A stretch of DNA of 64,000 bases, taken from contig NZ_JARFXX010000011.1 of assembly GCF_029218125.1 (NCBI RefSeq), forward strand, positions 1 to 64,000, in the 5' to 3' direction. This stretch comes from Oscillibacter faecalis_A (GTDB lineage Bacteria; Bacillota; Clostridia; Oscillospirales; Oscillospiraceae). The notes under the pieces were generated by a model that was not told the DNA's origin, searched no databases, and was given only the letters and a program-made list of their open reading frames with translations. This document shows positions 6,453 to 15,904 of the stretch, piece by piece (position 1 is the first letter of the stretch; each line of letters opens with the position of its first letter). The translations under genes were made by a program, and so were the position numbers.

Positions 6453-8423
6453 ATGCCGAAATTTGAAGTAGTATCCCCTTATCAGCCCTCCGGCGACCAG
6501 CCGGAGGCCATCGACGCGCTGGCGGCGGGCATCGAAAACGGCTTGAAGGAGCAGGTCTTGTTAGGCGTCACCGGCTCCGGCAAGACCTATACCATGGCCA
6601 AGGTCATTGAGAAGGTCCAGCGGCCTACGCTGGTGCTGGCCCACAATAAGACGCTGGCGGCCCAGCTCTGCGCGGAATTCAAGGAGTTTTTCCCCAACAA
6701 CGCCGTGGAGTATTTTGTCTCCTACTACGATTACTACCAGCCAGAGGCCTATATCCCCCACACGGATACCTACATCGCCAAGGACGCATCTACCAATGAT
6801 GAGATCGACCGCCTGCGGCTGTCCGCTACCTGTGCCCTGTTGGAGCGGCGGGACGTGATCGTGGTGTCCTCCGTGTCCTGCATTTACGGCTTGGGCGAGC
6901 CGGACGACTTTGCCCAGATGGTGATTTCTCTGCGTCAGGGGGCGGAGTGGGACCGGGACGAGCTGCTGCGCCGTCTGGTGGAGAACCGCTACGAGCGGAA
7001 CGACGTGGCCTTCGAGCGGAACCGGTTCCGGGTGCGGGGGGACACGGTGGAGATCTACCCCGCCTACTACAAGGATCACGCCATCCGGGTGGAGTTCTTT
7101 GGGGACGAGATCGACCGGATCTCCGACTTTCACCCCCTCACCGGTACGGTGAACCGGGTGCTGAACCATGTGGCCATTTACCCCGCCAGCCACTATGTTA
7201 CCACCAAGGACAAAATGGAGCGGGCTATCAGCCAGATTCAAACGGAACTGGAGGACCAGGTAAAATATTTCAATGACAATGAGATGCTGGTGGAGGCCCA
7301 GCGCATCCGCCAGCGGACGGAATATGACATGGAAATGATGCGGGAGTTGGGCTACTGCTCCGGCATCGAGAACTATTCCCGGATCATTTCCGACCGTCCG
7401 GCAGGCAGCGCCCCTATGACCCTGCTGGACTTCTTTCCCGATGATTTCCTGCTGTTTGTGGACGAGAGCCATGTGACGCTGCCGCAGGTGCGGGCCATGT
7501 ACAACGGCGATCGGGCCAGAAAGGAATCGCTGGTGCGCTATGGCTTCCGCCTGCCCTGCGCCTTTGACAACCGGCCGCTGAAATTCGAGGAATTTGAGAG
7601 CCGCATCGGTCAGGCGGTGTTCGTCTCCGCCACGCCGGGGCCCTACGAGCGGGAGCGGGCGGACAACATCGTGGAGCAGGTCATCCGCCCCACCGGACTG
7701 CTGGACCCCAGAGTGGAGGTCCGTCCGGTGGAGGGCCAGATCGACGATCTCATGGAGGAGATTCGCGCCCGGGCCCAGCGGAACGAGCGGGTGTTGGTGA
7801 CGACCCTGACGAAGAAGATGGCGGAGGACCTGACGGAGTTTTTCCGGGCCGCCAATATCCGGGTGCGGTATATGCATTCCGATGTGCAGACCATTGAGCG
7901 GATGGAGATCATCCGGGACCTGCGGTTGGGAGAATTTGATGTGCTGGTAGGCATCAACCTGCTGCGGGAGGGCCTTGATCTGCCGGAGGTCTCTTTGGTG
8001 GCGGTGCTGGACGCGGACAAGGAGGGCTTTCTCCGCAGTGAGACCTCCCTTATTCAGACCATCGGCCGCGCCGCCCGAAACGCCGAGGGCATGGTCATTT
8101 TGTATGCCGATACTATTACGCCCTCCATGCGGGCGGCCATGGACGAGACGGAGCGCCGCCGGAAAATTCAGGACGATTACAACAGGGCTCATGGCATCGT
8201 GCCGAAAACCATCATCAAGGATGTCCGGGAAATTCTGGAGATCTCCAAGAGCGAGGACGCCGGACACAAGGCCAAGGGCAAGCCCAAAAAGCTGACGGAG
8301 GCGGAGCGGACGGCGGAGATCGCCAAGTTGGAGCAGGAGATGAAGGAGGCCAGCAAGCTGCTGGAATTCGAGTATGCCGCCGTGCTGCGTGACCGCATCA
8401 TCGAGCTGCGGGGCGGTAAATAG
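6453..8423 (+). CDS. uvrB: Excinuclease ABC subunit B
   Basis: A 656-aa UvrB, the DNA-damage verification helicase of nucleotide excision repair, which receives DNA from UvrA and recruits UvrC. Visible are Walker A GVTGSGKTYT (about 39-48), the beta-hairpin YYDYYQPEAYIP (about 90-101) that clamps DNA, the DESH-type motif VDESHVT (about 337), helicase motifs ending in QTIGRAARN, and a C-terminal UVR motif (about 615-650) for UvrA/UvrC contact. Normal length and intact. uvrA follows 2.3 kb downstream on the same strand, separated by three small genes. Confidence 0.98.
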   Translation: MPKFEVVSPYQPSGDQPEAIDALAAGIENGLKEQVLLGVTGSGKTYTMAKVIEKVQRPTLVLAHNKTLAAQLCAEFKEFFPNNAVEYFVSYYDYYQPEAYIPHTDTYIAKDASTNDEIDRLRLSATCALLERRDVIVVSSVSCIYGLGEPDDFAQMVISLRQGAEWDRDELLRRLVENRYERNDVAFERNRFRVRGDTVEIYPAYYKDHAIRVEFFGDEIDRISDFHPLTGTVNRVLNHVAIYPASHYVTTKDKMERAISQIQTELEDQVKYFNDNEMLVEAQRIRQRTEYDMEMMRELGYCSGIENYSRIISDRPAGSAPMTLLDFFPDDFLLFVDESHVTLPQVRAMYNGDRARKESLVRYGFRLPCAFDNRPLKFEEFESRIGQAVFVSATPGPYERERADNIVEQVIRPTGLLDPRVEVRPVEGQIDDLMEEIRARAQRNERVLVTTLTKKMAEDLTEFFRAANIRVRYMHSDVQTIERMEIIRDLRLGEFDVLVGINLLREGLDLPEVSLVAVLDADKEGFLRSETSLIQTIGRAARNAEGMVILYADTITPSMRAAMDETERRRKIQDDYNRAHGIVPKTIIKDVREILEISKSEDAGHKAKGKPKKLTEAERTAEIAKLEQEMKEASKLLEFEYAAVLRDRIIELRGGK

Positions 8424-8501
8424 CGGACAAATTTCGAGAGAAAACACGCCAAAACCGAAAACAAACTGTACGAACCGATTGGAAAAATACAGGGGGTATT
8501 T

Positions 8502-9259
8502 ATGGAAAAACGCTCTGCTCTGCAAAAGGCTGTCCTGATCTCCGTTGCGGCTATGGCAGTGACCTTCGCCATCCTGACGTTTGTATTTCACAGACTTGAG
8601 GGTGTGAAATTTGAAGAGGGGTTCCTGCGGGTGTCGGTGCAGGCCGATGATCCCGCCGCGACGGTCTACGCCGGGAAGGTTCAGGGTGAGCGGGTGAAGA
8701 TCACCGTGACGGACTGCCCCGATGAACAGCGGACGGAGGTGGTGGTTCAGGTCGGGGACCGCGTCCGTGACGAGTGCGCGGTGGAGACCGGCCTGCCGCC
8801 CATTCAGGCGGACCAGCTGGGACCGGTGGAGCACATCCGGATCACCCGGAATGGCCAACTTCTCTTTGAGGGCGGCTATACGGCGGAGCACGACATGGGA
8901 TGGTACGATCTGGAGGGAAACTGGGCCCCGTTTTCCGGATTGGAGGCCACCTTCAGGACCAGCGGAGAAAACGATTGGGATTCCTATAAAACCTCCGCCG
9001 GGACGATCCTGGCCTTCGCAAGAGGACCGGAGCGGACGGCCCGGGGCAGTTGGATGCTGTATTTCACCATGCTGCTGTTTTCCGGCCTGCTGGCGCTGGA
9101 CGCCGCATACCCATTGGCCTGTTCCGCTGGCAGCATATGTGCGACGTGAAGGACTCGGAGCCGTCGGACTTCTATCTGGGAATGCAGCGGGCGGGCTGGT
9201 GCATTTATCCGATTTTGCTGCTCATCGGGTACAACATCGCCCTGTGGGTGCTGCCGTAG
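8502..9259 (+). pseudogene. Membrane-anchored protein gene with a frameshift near its 3' end
   Basis: The first frame (8502-9149) encodes an N-terminal membrane segment (residues about 9-27), a roughly 150-residue extracytoplasmic domain and a second membrane segment (LYFTMLLFSGLLALDAAYP), then derails into a short non-conserved end. The other frame continues sensibly from about 9110 to 9259 as FRWQHMCDVKDSEPSDFYLG and a third membrane segment (YPILLLIGYNIALWVLP). Adding one base in the CCC at 9109-9111 joins them into a protein of about 252 aa. Either a genuine recent frameshift or a sequence error in a short homopolymer. Family not recognised. Confidence 0.6.
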
Positions 9260-9359
9260 CCGACTGAAAACGGGGTGACCCAAAACAGACAAATGTATGT
9301 CCGAATGGGCATTTTACATACAGAAAAAACACGAAAAACATTGCAAAGGAAAACATACT

Positions 9360-10100
9360 ATGGAACACACAAAAACCAGGGGGTGTCTGGACAGCCTGGC
9401 CTTAAAACTGCTGGCCATGGCCCTCATGCTCTGCGACCACCTGTGGGCCACGGTGCTGCCCGGCGTCATGTGGCTGACGGCGGTGGGCCGCGTCGCTTTC
9501 CCCATTTTTGCCTTTCAGGTGGCGGAGGGCTTTCAGCGGACCCATGACCGGAAAAAATACCTGCTGCGGATGCTGGCCTTTGCCCTGATCTCTGAGATCC
9601 CCTTTAACTACCTGTACTACTCCTCCCCGGTGTTCCCCTTCCATCAGAACGTGATGTTCACCTTCTTCATCGCCCTTCTGCTGATGCTGGGGCTGGAAAA
9701 GGTCCGGAGCAAGGGAACGGGGCTGTATATCCTCGCCGCCGTTTTGAGCCTGCCCGTGGGCTATTTTCTGGGAACGGTCGGCATGGTGGACTACTACGGC
9801 AGCGGCGTGGTCACGGTGCTGATCTTCTACCTCTGCCGCCAGATCCCCTACGGCTGGCTCGGCGAGGTGGCGGGACTGGCCTTCCTGAACTGCAAACTGC
9901 TGGGGGGCATGACCATCCCCCTGACGCTGGGGAGCTGGACCTTGGAATTCCCGGAGCAGGGCTTGGCGCTGCTGGCCCTGATCCCCATTTGGCTGTATAA
10001 CGGCAGACAGGGCGCTCACAATAAGGCCATCCAGTATGCCTGCTACGCTTTTTATCCCGCCCACATGCTGATCCTGGCATTGCTGCGGATGTATTTGTAA
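9360..10100 (+). CDS. TraX family membrane protein
   Basis: A 246-aa polytopic membrane protein. The N-terminal MLCDHLWATVLPG, VGRVAFPIFAFQVAEGF and later SEIPFNYLYY are the conserved motifs of the TraX family, named for the F-plasmid pilin N-acetylase but widespread in Firmicute chromosomes without conjugation genes. About seven hydrophobic segments follow to the C-terminus. Start at 9360 is preferred to 9297 because AAAGGA lies just upstream and the family begins near this residue. Possibly an acyltransferase-type enzyme; the substrate is unknown. No conjugation genes are nearby. Confidence 0.85.
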   Translation: MEHTKTRGCLDSLALKLLAMALMLCDHLWATVLPGVMWLTAVGRVAFPIFAFQVAEGFQRTHDRKKYLLRMLAFALISEIPFNYLYYSSPVFPFHQNVMFTFFIALLLMLGLEKVRSKGTGLYILAAVLSLPVGYFLGTVGMVDYYGSGVVTVLIFYLCRQIPYGWLGEVAGLAFLNCKLLGGMTIPLTLGSWTLEFPEQGLALLALIPIWLYNGRQGAHNKAIQYACYAFYPAHMLILALLRMYL

Positions 10101-10112
10101 GAGGTGAGATCT

Positions 10113-10598
10113 GTGTCCAAACACAAGGAAGAAAAAACCAACGTCATGCGGACGCTGGAGCAGAAAAAAATCGCCTACACGGCTCATGAGTACCCGGCGG
10201 ACGGGCCGGTGGACGGTGTGTCCGTGGCGGGCTATCTGGGGCAGGACCCGGAGCAGGTATTCAAAACGCTGGTAACAAAGGGTACCTCCGGGGCATACTA
10301 TGTATTTGACATCCCGGTGGCGGAAAATCTGGATTTGAAAAAGGCGGCGAAGGCGGTGGGGGAAAAATCCATTGCTATGCTGCCGCAGAAGGAGCTGCTG
10401 CCACTGACGGGCTATGTCCACGGCGGGTGCTCCCCGGTGGGGATGAAAAAGCAGTTCCCTACGGTGTTCCACGAAACGGCGGAGCTATTCGATACTATCT
10501 GTGTGTCCGCAGGGAAGATCGGCGCGCAGGTAGAGGCGAACCCCGCCGACCTCGTGGCGCTGCTGGGGGCCAAAATGGCGGATGTCACCGTGAACTAA
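10113..10598 (+). CDS. ybaK: YbaK/EbsC-type Cys-tRNA(Pro) deacylase
   Basis: A 161-aa single-domain YbaK protein. This family removes cysteine mischarged on tRNA-Pro by prolyl-tRNA synthetase, or acts in related trans-editing. Recognisable family features are VFKTLVTKG, the V(A)ENLDLKKAAKAVGEKS stretch with the conserved Lys, and GYVHGGCSPVGMKK with the substrate-loop GGxSP. GTG at 10113 is chosen because GAGGTG lies 7-12 bases upstream; an in-frame GTG at 10104 is the alternative. It follows the traX-like gene by 12 bases and is probably cotranscribed with it. Confidence 0.9.
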   Translation: MSKHKEEKTNVMRTLEQKKIAYTAHEYPADGPVDGVSVAGYLGQDPEQVFKTLVTKGTSGAYYVFDIPVAENLDLKKAAKAVGEKSIAMLPQKELLPLTGYVHGGCSPVGMKKQFPTVFHETAELFDTICVSAGKIGAQVEANPADLVALLGAKMADVTVN

Positions 10599-10645
10599 TG
10601 CATGATAAAGTTTGAAAAACTATGAGATTTATTTTAAAATCGCAG

Positions 10646-10674
10646 TTGACATTAAAAAATTATTCGAGTAAGCT
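10646..10674 (+). promoter_or_regulatory. Candidate promoter for uvrA
   Basis: Perfect -35 TTGACA (10646-10651), 17-base spacer, TAAGCT (10669-10674). Confidence 0.6.
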
Positions 10675-10724
10675 GTCACCGAAAACCGGTTTTACGATAG
10701 AAAGCAGGAGCAGTAAGCAACAGT

Positions 10725-13550
10725 ATGCAGGAAAATATCATTGTAAAGGGTGCCCGGGCCAATAATCTGAAGAATATTGACGTCACCATCCCCCGGGACA
10801 AGCTGGTGGTGATGACCGGTGTGTCCGGCAGCGGCAAATCCTCGCTGGCGTTTGACACCATTTATGCTGAGGGTCAGCGCCGGTACGTGGAGAGCCTTTC
10901 CTCCTACGCCAGGATGTTTTTGGGCCAGATGGACAAGCCGGACGTGGACTATATCGAGGGCCTGAGTCCCGCCATTTCCATCGACCAGAAAACCACCAGC
11001 AAAAACCCCCGGTCCACCGTGGGCACCGTGACGGAGATCTACGACTATCTCCGTCTGCTGTGGGCAAGAGCGGGTACGCCCCACTGCCCCAACTGCGGCA
11101 AGGAGATCAGGCAGCAGACCATCGACCAGATCATCGATCAGGTGCTGGCGCTGCCAGAGGGGACGCGGATTCAGGTCATGGCGCCGGTCATCCGGGGCAA
11201 GAAGGGCGAGCACGCCAAGGTGCTGGAGGACGCCAAGCGCTCCGGTTATGTCCGGGCGCGTATTGACGGGAACCTCTATGAGCTGGACGAGGAGATCAAG
11301 CTGGAGAAAAACAAAAAGCACTCCATTGAGATCATCGTGGACCGGCTCATTATCCGCCCTGATATCTGCCAACGGCTGACGGACAGCGTGGAGACCGCGG
11401 CGAAGCTCTCCGGAGGACTGGTGATCGTCAATCTGCTGCGGGAGGAGAAGGATCTGTCCTTTTCCCAGAACTATGCCTGTGAGGACTGCGGCATCTCCAT
11501 GGAGGAGTTGACGCCCCGGATGTTCTCATTCAACAATCCCTTTGGCGCCTGCCCCACCTGTACGGGCCTCGGCAGCCAGCTCAAGGCCGATCCGGCCCTC
11601 ATTATTCAGGATGGAGACAAGTCCATTTTGGATGGGGCTATTTCTGCCAGCGGGTGGAATAACATCCGCGGGGATGGAATTTCCCGGATGTACTTTGACG
11701 CGCTGAGCAAAAAATACAAATTTTCCCTGACGGAGCCGTGGGACAGCCTCAGTGACGAGGCGAAGAACATCATCCTCTACGGCACGAAGGGCGAGCTGCT
11801 GGAGCTGCACTATGACCAGCCGCGGGGCAAGGGCGTTTTGAAGCAGGCGTTTGAGGGTATCTGCAACAACATTGAACGCCGCTATAAGGAAACGCAGTCC
11901 GACGCCAGCCGGAAGGAGCTGGAGGAGCTGATGAGCGAATGCCCCTGTCCCACCTGCCGTGGGCGGCGGCTGCGGAAGGAATCGCTGGCCGTGACCGTGG
12001 GGGATCAGAATATCTACGATTTCACAACGCTTTCCGTGACTGACGAGCTGAAGTGGGTGGATGAGCTGCATCTGACGGAGCAGCAGATGCTCATCGCCGA
12101 CCGCATTTTGAAGGAAATTCGTTCCCGGCTGGGCTTTTTGAAGTCCGTGGGCCTGGGCTATCTGACGCTGGCCCGCAGTGCCGGGACCCTTTCCGGCGGC
12201 GAGAGCCAGCGAATCCGGCTGGCCACCCAGATCGGCAGCAGCCTGATGGGCGTGCTGTATATTTTAGACGAGCCGTCCATCGGGCTGCACCAGCGGGACA
12301 ATGACAAGCTGCTGGCAACGCTGCAAAGGTTGCGGGACCTCGGCAACAGCCTCATTGTGGTGGAGCATGACGAGGACACCATGCGGGCCGCGGACTACCT
12401 CATCGACATCGGCCCCGGCGCCGGGGTCCACGGCGGTCAGGTGGTGGCAGCAGGCACTCCGGCGGAGGTGATGGCTAACCCCGACAGTCTGACGGGGCAG
12501 TATCTGTCCGGAAAGAAGAAAATTGAGGTGCCTGCTGTCCGCCGTCCCGGAAACGGCAAGGTTTTGAAGGTCATCGGCGCGGCGGAGAACAATCTGCGCC
12601 ACATTGATGTGGAGTTCCCGCTGGGGACGTTCACCGTGGTCACCGGCGTGTCCGGCAGCGGTAAGTCCTCTCTGGTGAACGAGGTGCTGTTCAAGCGCTT
12701 GGGCGCGGAGCTGATGCGGATGAAGGTGCGCCCCGGCAAGTGCGACCGCATGGAGGGGCTGGAATATCTGGACAAGGTGGTCAACATCGACCAGAGTCCC
12801 ATTGGGCGGACGCCCCGCTCCAACCCGGCAACCTATACGGGACTGTTCAACGATATCCGGGACCTGTTCGCCTCCACCCAGGAGGCCAAGAGCCGGGGCT
12901 ACGGACAGGGGCGCTTCAGCTTCAACGTCCGGGGCGGCCGGTGCGAAGCCTGCTCCGGTGACGGTCTATTGAAAATCGAGATGCACTTTCTGCCGGATAT
13001 TTTTGTGCCCTGCGAGGTCTGTAAGGGCAGACGCTACAACCGGGAGACCTTAGAGGTCCGCTACAAGGGCAAAAACATTGCCGATGTGCTGGATATGACG
13101 GTAGACGAGGCGCTGGAATTTTTCTCCGCGCTGCCGAAGCTGAAAAAGCGGCTGCAAACCTTGCAGGATGTGGGCCTTGGCTATGTGAAGCTGGGGCAGC
13201 CCTCCACGGAGCTTTCCGGCGGTGAGGCCCAGCGGGTGAAGCTGGCCACGGAGCTTTCCAAGCAGGCCACCGGCAAGACCATTTATATTTTAGATGAGCC
13301 TACTACCGGCCTCCATTCCGACGATGTGCGGAAGCTGTTGGAAGTGCTGCAGCGTTTGGTGGACGCGGGGAACACCGTGGTGGTTATCGAGCACAATCTG
13401 GACGTTATCAAGTGCGCCGACCATCTCATTGACCTCGGCCCCGAGGGTGGCGATGGCGGCGGCACCATTGTGTGCACCGGTACGCCGGAGGAGGTGGCGG
13501 TCTGCCCCGCCAGCTTCACGGGACAGTACCTGAAAAGAATGCTGAAATAA
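10725..13550 (+). CDS. uvrA: Excinuclease ABC subunit A
   Basis: A 941-aa UvrA, the damage-sensing ATPase of nucleotide excision repair. Two ABC modules are visible: Walker A GVSGSGKSSL at about 32-41 and again at about 640-649, with signatures LSGGESQR and LSGGEAQR. Zinc modules: CPNCGKE near 117, CEDCG...CPTC near 250-285, and the C-terminal CEACSGDG...CEVCKGRR near 740-765. ATP-binding Walker B regions ILDEPSIGLH and ILDEPTTGLH are intact. Length is normal. It is the end of a unit closed by a strong terminator. Confidence 0.98.
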   Translation: MQENIIVKGARANNLKNIDVTIPRDKLVVMTGVSGSGKSSLAFDTIYAEGQRRYVESLSSYARMFLGQMDKPDVDYIEGLSPAISIDQKTTSKNPRSTVGTVTEIYDYLRLLWARAGTPHCPNCGKEIRQQTIDQIIDQVLALPEGTRIQVMAPVIRGKKGEHAKVLEDAKRSGYVRARIDGNLYELDEEIKLEKNKKHSIEIIVDRLIIRPDICQRLTDSVETAAKLSGGLVIVNLLREEKDLSFSQNYACEDCGISMEELTPRMFSFNNPFGACPTCTGLGSQLKADPALIIQDGDKSILDGAISASGWNNIRGDGISRMYFDALSKKYKFSLTEPWDSLSDEAKNIILYGTKGELLELHYDQPRGKGVLKQAFEGICNNIERRYKETQSDASRKELEELMSECPCPTCRGRRLRKESLAVTVGDQNIYDFTTLSVTDELKWVDELHLTEQQMLIADRILKEIRSRLGFLKSVGLGYLTLARSAGTLSGGESQRIRLATQIGSSLMGVLYILDEPSIGLHQRDNDKLLATLQRLRDLGNSLIVVEHDEDTMRAADYLIDIGPGAGVHGGQVVAAGTPAEVMANPDSLTGQYLSGKKKIEVPAVRRPGNGKVLKVIGAAENNLRHIDVEFPLGTFTVVTGVSGSGKSSLVNEVLFKRLGAELMRMKVRPGKCDRMEGLEYLDKVVNIDQSPIGRTPRSNPATYTGLFNDIRDLFASTQEAKSRGYGQGRFSFNVRGGRCEACSGDGLLKIEMHFLPDIFVPCEVCKGRRYNRETLEVRYKGKNIADVLDMTVDEALEFFSALPKLKKRLQTLQDVGLGYVKLGQPSTELSGGEAQRVKLATELSKQATGKTIYILDEPTTGLHSDDVRKLLEVLQRLVDAGNTVVVIEHNLDVIKCADHLIDLGPEGGDGGGTIVCTGTPEEVAVCPASFTGQYLKRMLK

Positions 13551-13565
13551 ATTACTCCTATGATA

Positions 13566-13605
13566 AAAGCGTGAGGTATCTAAAAGATACCTCACGCTTT
13601 TTTTG
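13566..13605 (+). terminator. Terminator of uvrA
   Basis: Fifteen-base perfect stem AAAGCGTGAGGTATC/GATACCTCACGCTTT with a 5-base loop, then a T-run. Confidence 0.95.
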
Positions 13606-13640
13606 TGCCTTATAGAAACAACGGGACTGCTTGGCGTCCA

Positions 13641-13883
13641 TCACCGCAGCTCCTGATCCAAATTTTCAAATAAGGGAGAATGGAAAAATTCACTGATAGA
13701 AATATCCAATCCGTCACACAGCTTTTTGAGTGTGCTGATGGTGGTGCTGTGGTTTCGTCCGCTGACAATGTTGTTGACGGTAGATTGTGTGACACCGCTG
13801 AGATAGCACAAAGCGTTGACAGAAAGATTGCGTTCCTCACATAGCTCTATAATTCGCAGACGGACTGCTTCTCCGATACTCAT
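13641..13883 (-). CDS. Small XRE-family transcriptional regulator
   Basis: An 80-aa protein that is almost entirely a Cro/C1-type helix-turn-helix: LSVNALCYLSGVTQSTVNNI (about residues 20-39) with VSGRNHSTTISTLKKLCDGL following. Such regulators bind palindromes as dimers. It is divergent from the 71-aa gene at 13980, and the space between them holds a 39-bp near-perfect palindrome over a promoter, so self- and neighbour-repression is the simple inference. The target pathway is unknown. Confidence 0.88.
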   Translation of the reverse strand: MSIGEAVRLRIIELCEERNLSVNALCYLSGVTQSTVNNIVSGRNHSTTISTLKKLCDGLDISISEFFHSPLFENLDQELR

Positions 13884-13923
13884 GGTGTCACCTCTTTCAA
13901 GGAAAACTTATAAAAATTCCACC

Positions 13924-13952
13924 TTGAAAACTTACCCCATTTGAGTTAATAT
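13924..13952 (+). promoter_or_regulatory. Sigma-A promoter for the 71-aa gene, overlapped by a palindrome
   Basis: TTGAAA (13924-13929), exactly 17 bases, TAATAT (13947-13952). Spacer and -10 lie within the palindrome at 13931-13969. Confidence 0.7.
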
Positions 13953-13969
13953 AACTCAAATGGGGTAAG
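13931..13969. repeat. 39-bp palindrome, probable operator
   Basis: Arms CTTACCCCATTTGAGTTA and TAACTCAAATGGGGTAAG, 18 perfect bases each around a 3-base centre. It covers the promoter at 13924 and reaches the ribosome site of the 13980 gene, so it could act as an operator or as an RNA hairpin that masks the Shine-Dalgarno. Confidence 0.75.
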
Positions 13970-13979
13970 GAGGAATTTT

Positions 13980-14195
13980 ATGAGCGACAATTTGGACTAC
14001 AAGGAAGCCTATCTGACCATGATGCGGGCATCGGAACGAGCTGTTCGGGGATTGGAGCTTTTACAGCAGGGAACATCAAAAATCATGCTGGATATCATCA
14101 AGGCGCAGCAGGCGGCGGAGGAGTTGCTTTTGAATCAGCCGACTACCCGGCTTCGCAGAATGAGCAGGACGAGGACTGAAAGCAGCTTATTGTAA
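13980..14195 (+). CDS. Small hypothetical protein divergent from XRE regulator
   Basis: A 71-aa protein, helical and charged (DYKEAYLTMMRASERAVRGL, then a QQAAEELLL helix), without membrane segments. TAAGGAGG lies 8-15 bases before the ATG. No family is recognised by name; small proteins of this pattern are common in clostridia. Its promoter lies in the palindrome shared with the XRE gene, suggesting it is the regulated partner. Confidence 0.65.
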   Translation: MSDNLDYKEAYLTMMRASERAVRGLELLQQGTSKIMLDIIKAQQAAEELLLNQPTTRLRRMSRTRTESSLL

Positions 14196-14291
14196 AGCGG
14201 ATTGGTCCCGATTTACTTGCATTTCTATGGATTCTATGATATTTTAATACTGCAACCATCAAAAATGCTCAAAGAAAGTTGAGGATCACCT

Positions 14292-15191
14292 ATGTCAAAC
14301 ATTACGAAAACCGCTATGATCACCATCTGCGGCCGGCCTAATGTGGGCAAGTCCAGCCTGACCAACGCCCTGGTGGGGGAGAAGGTAGCTATTGTCTCCA
14401 ACAAGGCCCAGACCACCCGCAACCGCATTTACGGCATCGTCAACCGGGACGATACGCAGTTCATTCTGCTGGATACGCCGGGTCTGCACAGGCCGAAGTC
14501 CGCGCTGGGCGACTACATGGTGAAGGTTGTCACCTCCAGCCTTGCGGATGTAGACTGCGCGCTGCTGCTGGTGGAGCCGATTCCCCATGTGGGCGGCCCG
14601 GAAAAAGCGCTGATTCAGCGGGTGAAGGAGGAAAAAATTCCCTGCATCCTCTGCATCAACAAAATCGATACCGTGGAGCCAGCGGAGCTGCTGCCGGTCA
14701 TTGCCGCCTACAACGAGGAATGGGACGGCTTTGACGCCATCATCCCTATCTCCGCCCACAGCCGCAGCGGCTTGGACGATTTGATGCAGGAGCTTCAAAA
14801 ATACGCGCAGGAGGGGCCGCAGCTATTTCCGGACGGTGAGAGCACCGACCAGCCGGAGCGGCAGGTCATGGGTGAGCTGCTGCGGGAGAAGCTGCTGCTG
14901 TGTCTGGATAAGGAAATTCCCCACGGCACGGCCATTGAGATCACTAAATTTTCCGAGCGGGATTCCGGCGTGGTGGATGTGGACGCCACCATTTACTGCG
15001 AAAAGGCCAGCCATAAGGGCATCATCATCGGCAAGCAGGGCGCCATGCTGAAGAAGATCAGCTCTCTGGCCCGGGCCGATATGGAAAAATTCATGGGGAC
15101 CAAGGTCTTTCTTCAGACTTGGGTAAAGGTCAAGGAAAATTGGCGGGACAATGTGAATTACGTGAGGAGCCTCGGGTATCGGGACGAATAA
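14292..15191 (+). CDS. era: GTPase Era
   Basis: A 299-aa Era, the GTPase that binds 16S rRNA 3' ends during 30S assembly. G1 GRPNVGKS (about 14-21), G3 DTPGLH (about 60), G4 NKID (about 123-126), and a C-terminal KH domain with HKGIIIGKQGAMLKKI (about 240-255). Intact and normal length. AGTTGAGGATCACCT upstream supplies a modest ribosome site. Confidence 0.98.
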   Translation: MSNITKTAMITICGRPNVGKSSLTNALVGEKVAIVSNKAQTTRNRIYGIVNRDDTQFILLDTPGLHRPKSALGDYMVKVVTSSLADVDCALLLVEPIPHVGGPEKALIQRVKEEKIPCILCINKIDTVEPAELLPVIAAYNEEWDGFDAIIPISAHSRSGLDDLMQELQKYAQEGPQLFPDGESTDQPERQVMGELLREKLLLCLDKEIPHGTAIEITKFSERDSGVVDVDATIYCEKASHKGIIIGKQGAMLKKISSLARADMEKFMGTKVFLQTWVKVKENWRDNVNYVRSLGYRDE

Positions 15192-15363
15192 GGTAAGGGA
15201 AGGCCGATGTCAATTTTCCGCGAACGGCAGTGAGCCGCTGCCTTAGCGGCGTACAAGCGCTTTGCATGGCAAAGCCTTGGAGCTGGCGGGCTTTGCCTGA
15301 CCGCTCAGGTAAAATCAAGGACTCCCATGAAATAAAATTTCATGGATACAAGGGGTGAATGCT

Positions 15364-15531
15364 ATGAAGAACTATGTTTTCACTATTGTGATGAATATTG
15401 TCGCGGCGATTGCACTGTTTGGGGCCGGTTCGCAGAAAATGAATAATCTTACCACAAGTATTCCAGCTATTCTCTGTATCATTGCTGCGATTCTTGCCAT
15501 TATCCAGATCAAAAGGGGAATGGACAAATGA
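15364..15531 (+). CDS. Small membrane protein
   Basis: A 55-aa open frame with two hydrophobic segments (FTIVMNIVAAIALFGAG and AILCIIAAILAIIQIKRG) and a short loop, preceded by GGGGTGA 5-11 bases upstream. It is 16 bases before the next membrane protein gene and probably cotranscribed. Family unknown. The 170 bases upstream contain several small inverted repeats (for example GCTTTGC/GCAAAGC at 15259-15275). Confidence 0.55.
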   Translation: MKNYVFTIVMNIVAAIALFGAGSQKMNNLTTSIPAILCIIAAILAIIQIKRGMDK

Positions 15532-15547
15532 GGGCAGGTGAGGGCGT

Positions 15548-15904
15548 ATGAAAAGGGAAAAGCTGGGAATTGCCATGGCCTGTTTGTGGCTGGCCATGCT
15601 CTCCTACGGGTCCTTTCCGTTGGAGCTGTCCGCCGCAGGGCTGGCAATTCCCTGCGTGGCCTTTGCGCTTCTTCTGTTGGCCGGATTTCACATGGAACGC
15701 TGGCCGGTATGGAAAGCGGCGCTGCTGAGTTGCCTTGGGAGCGGCATCGGTATGCTGGTCCGCTATTTTGCGGAGTACGGCGAGGCGTGGTGGAACGCAA
15801 ATTTTACAGCCGAAAATGCGGTGCGGCATTTGCTGTGGATGACGGTCTGCGGCATAGCCATCTGTCAGATTTTTCACTATTTGGCAGCAAAAGAAAGCAA
15901 ATAG
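15548..15904 (+). CDS. Hypothetical integral membrane protein
   Basis: A 118-aa protein with four hydrophobic segments (about 7-26, 28-48, 58-76, 93-112) separated by short loops, ending in a basic tail. GAGGGCG upstream is a weak ribosome site. No enzyme motif is visible. It is paired with the 55-aa membrane protein just upstream. Confidence 0.6.
   Translation: MKREKLGIAMACLWLAMLSYGSFPLELSAAGLAIPCVAFALLLLAGFHMERWPVWKAALLSCLGSGIGMLVRYFAEYGEAWWNANFTAENAVRHLLWMTVCGIAICQIFHYLAAKESK

Noticed and set aside
6561..8891. A 776-codon open frame antisense to uvrB
   Set aside because: Same codon-bias shadow; no ribosome site or recognisable domain.
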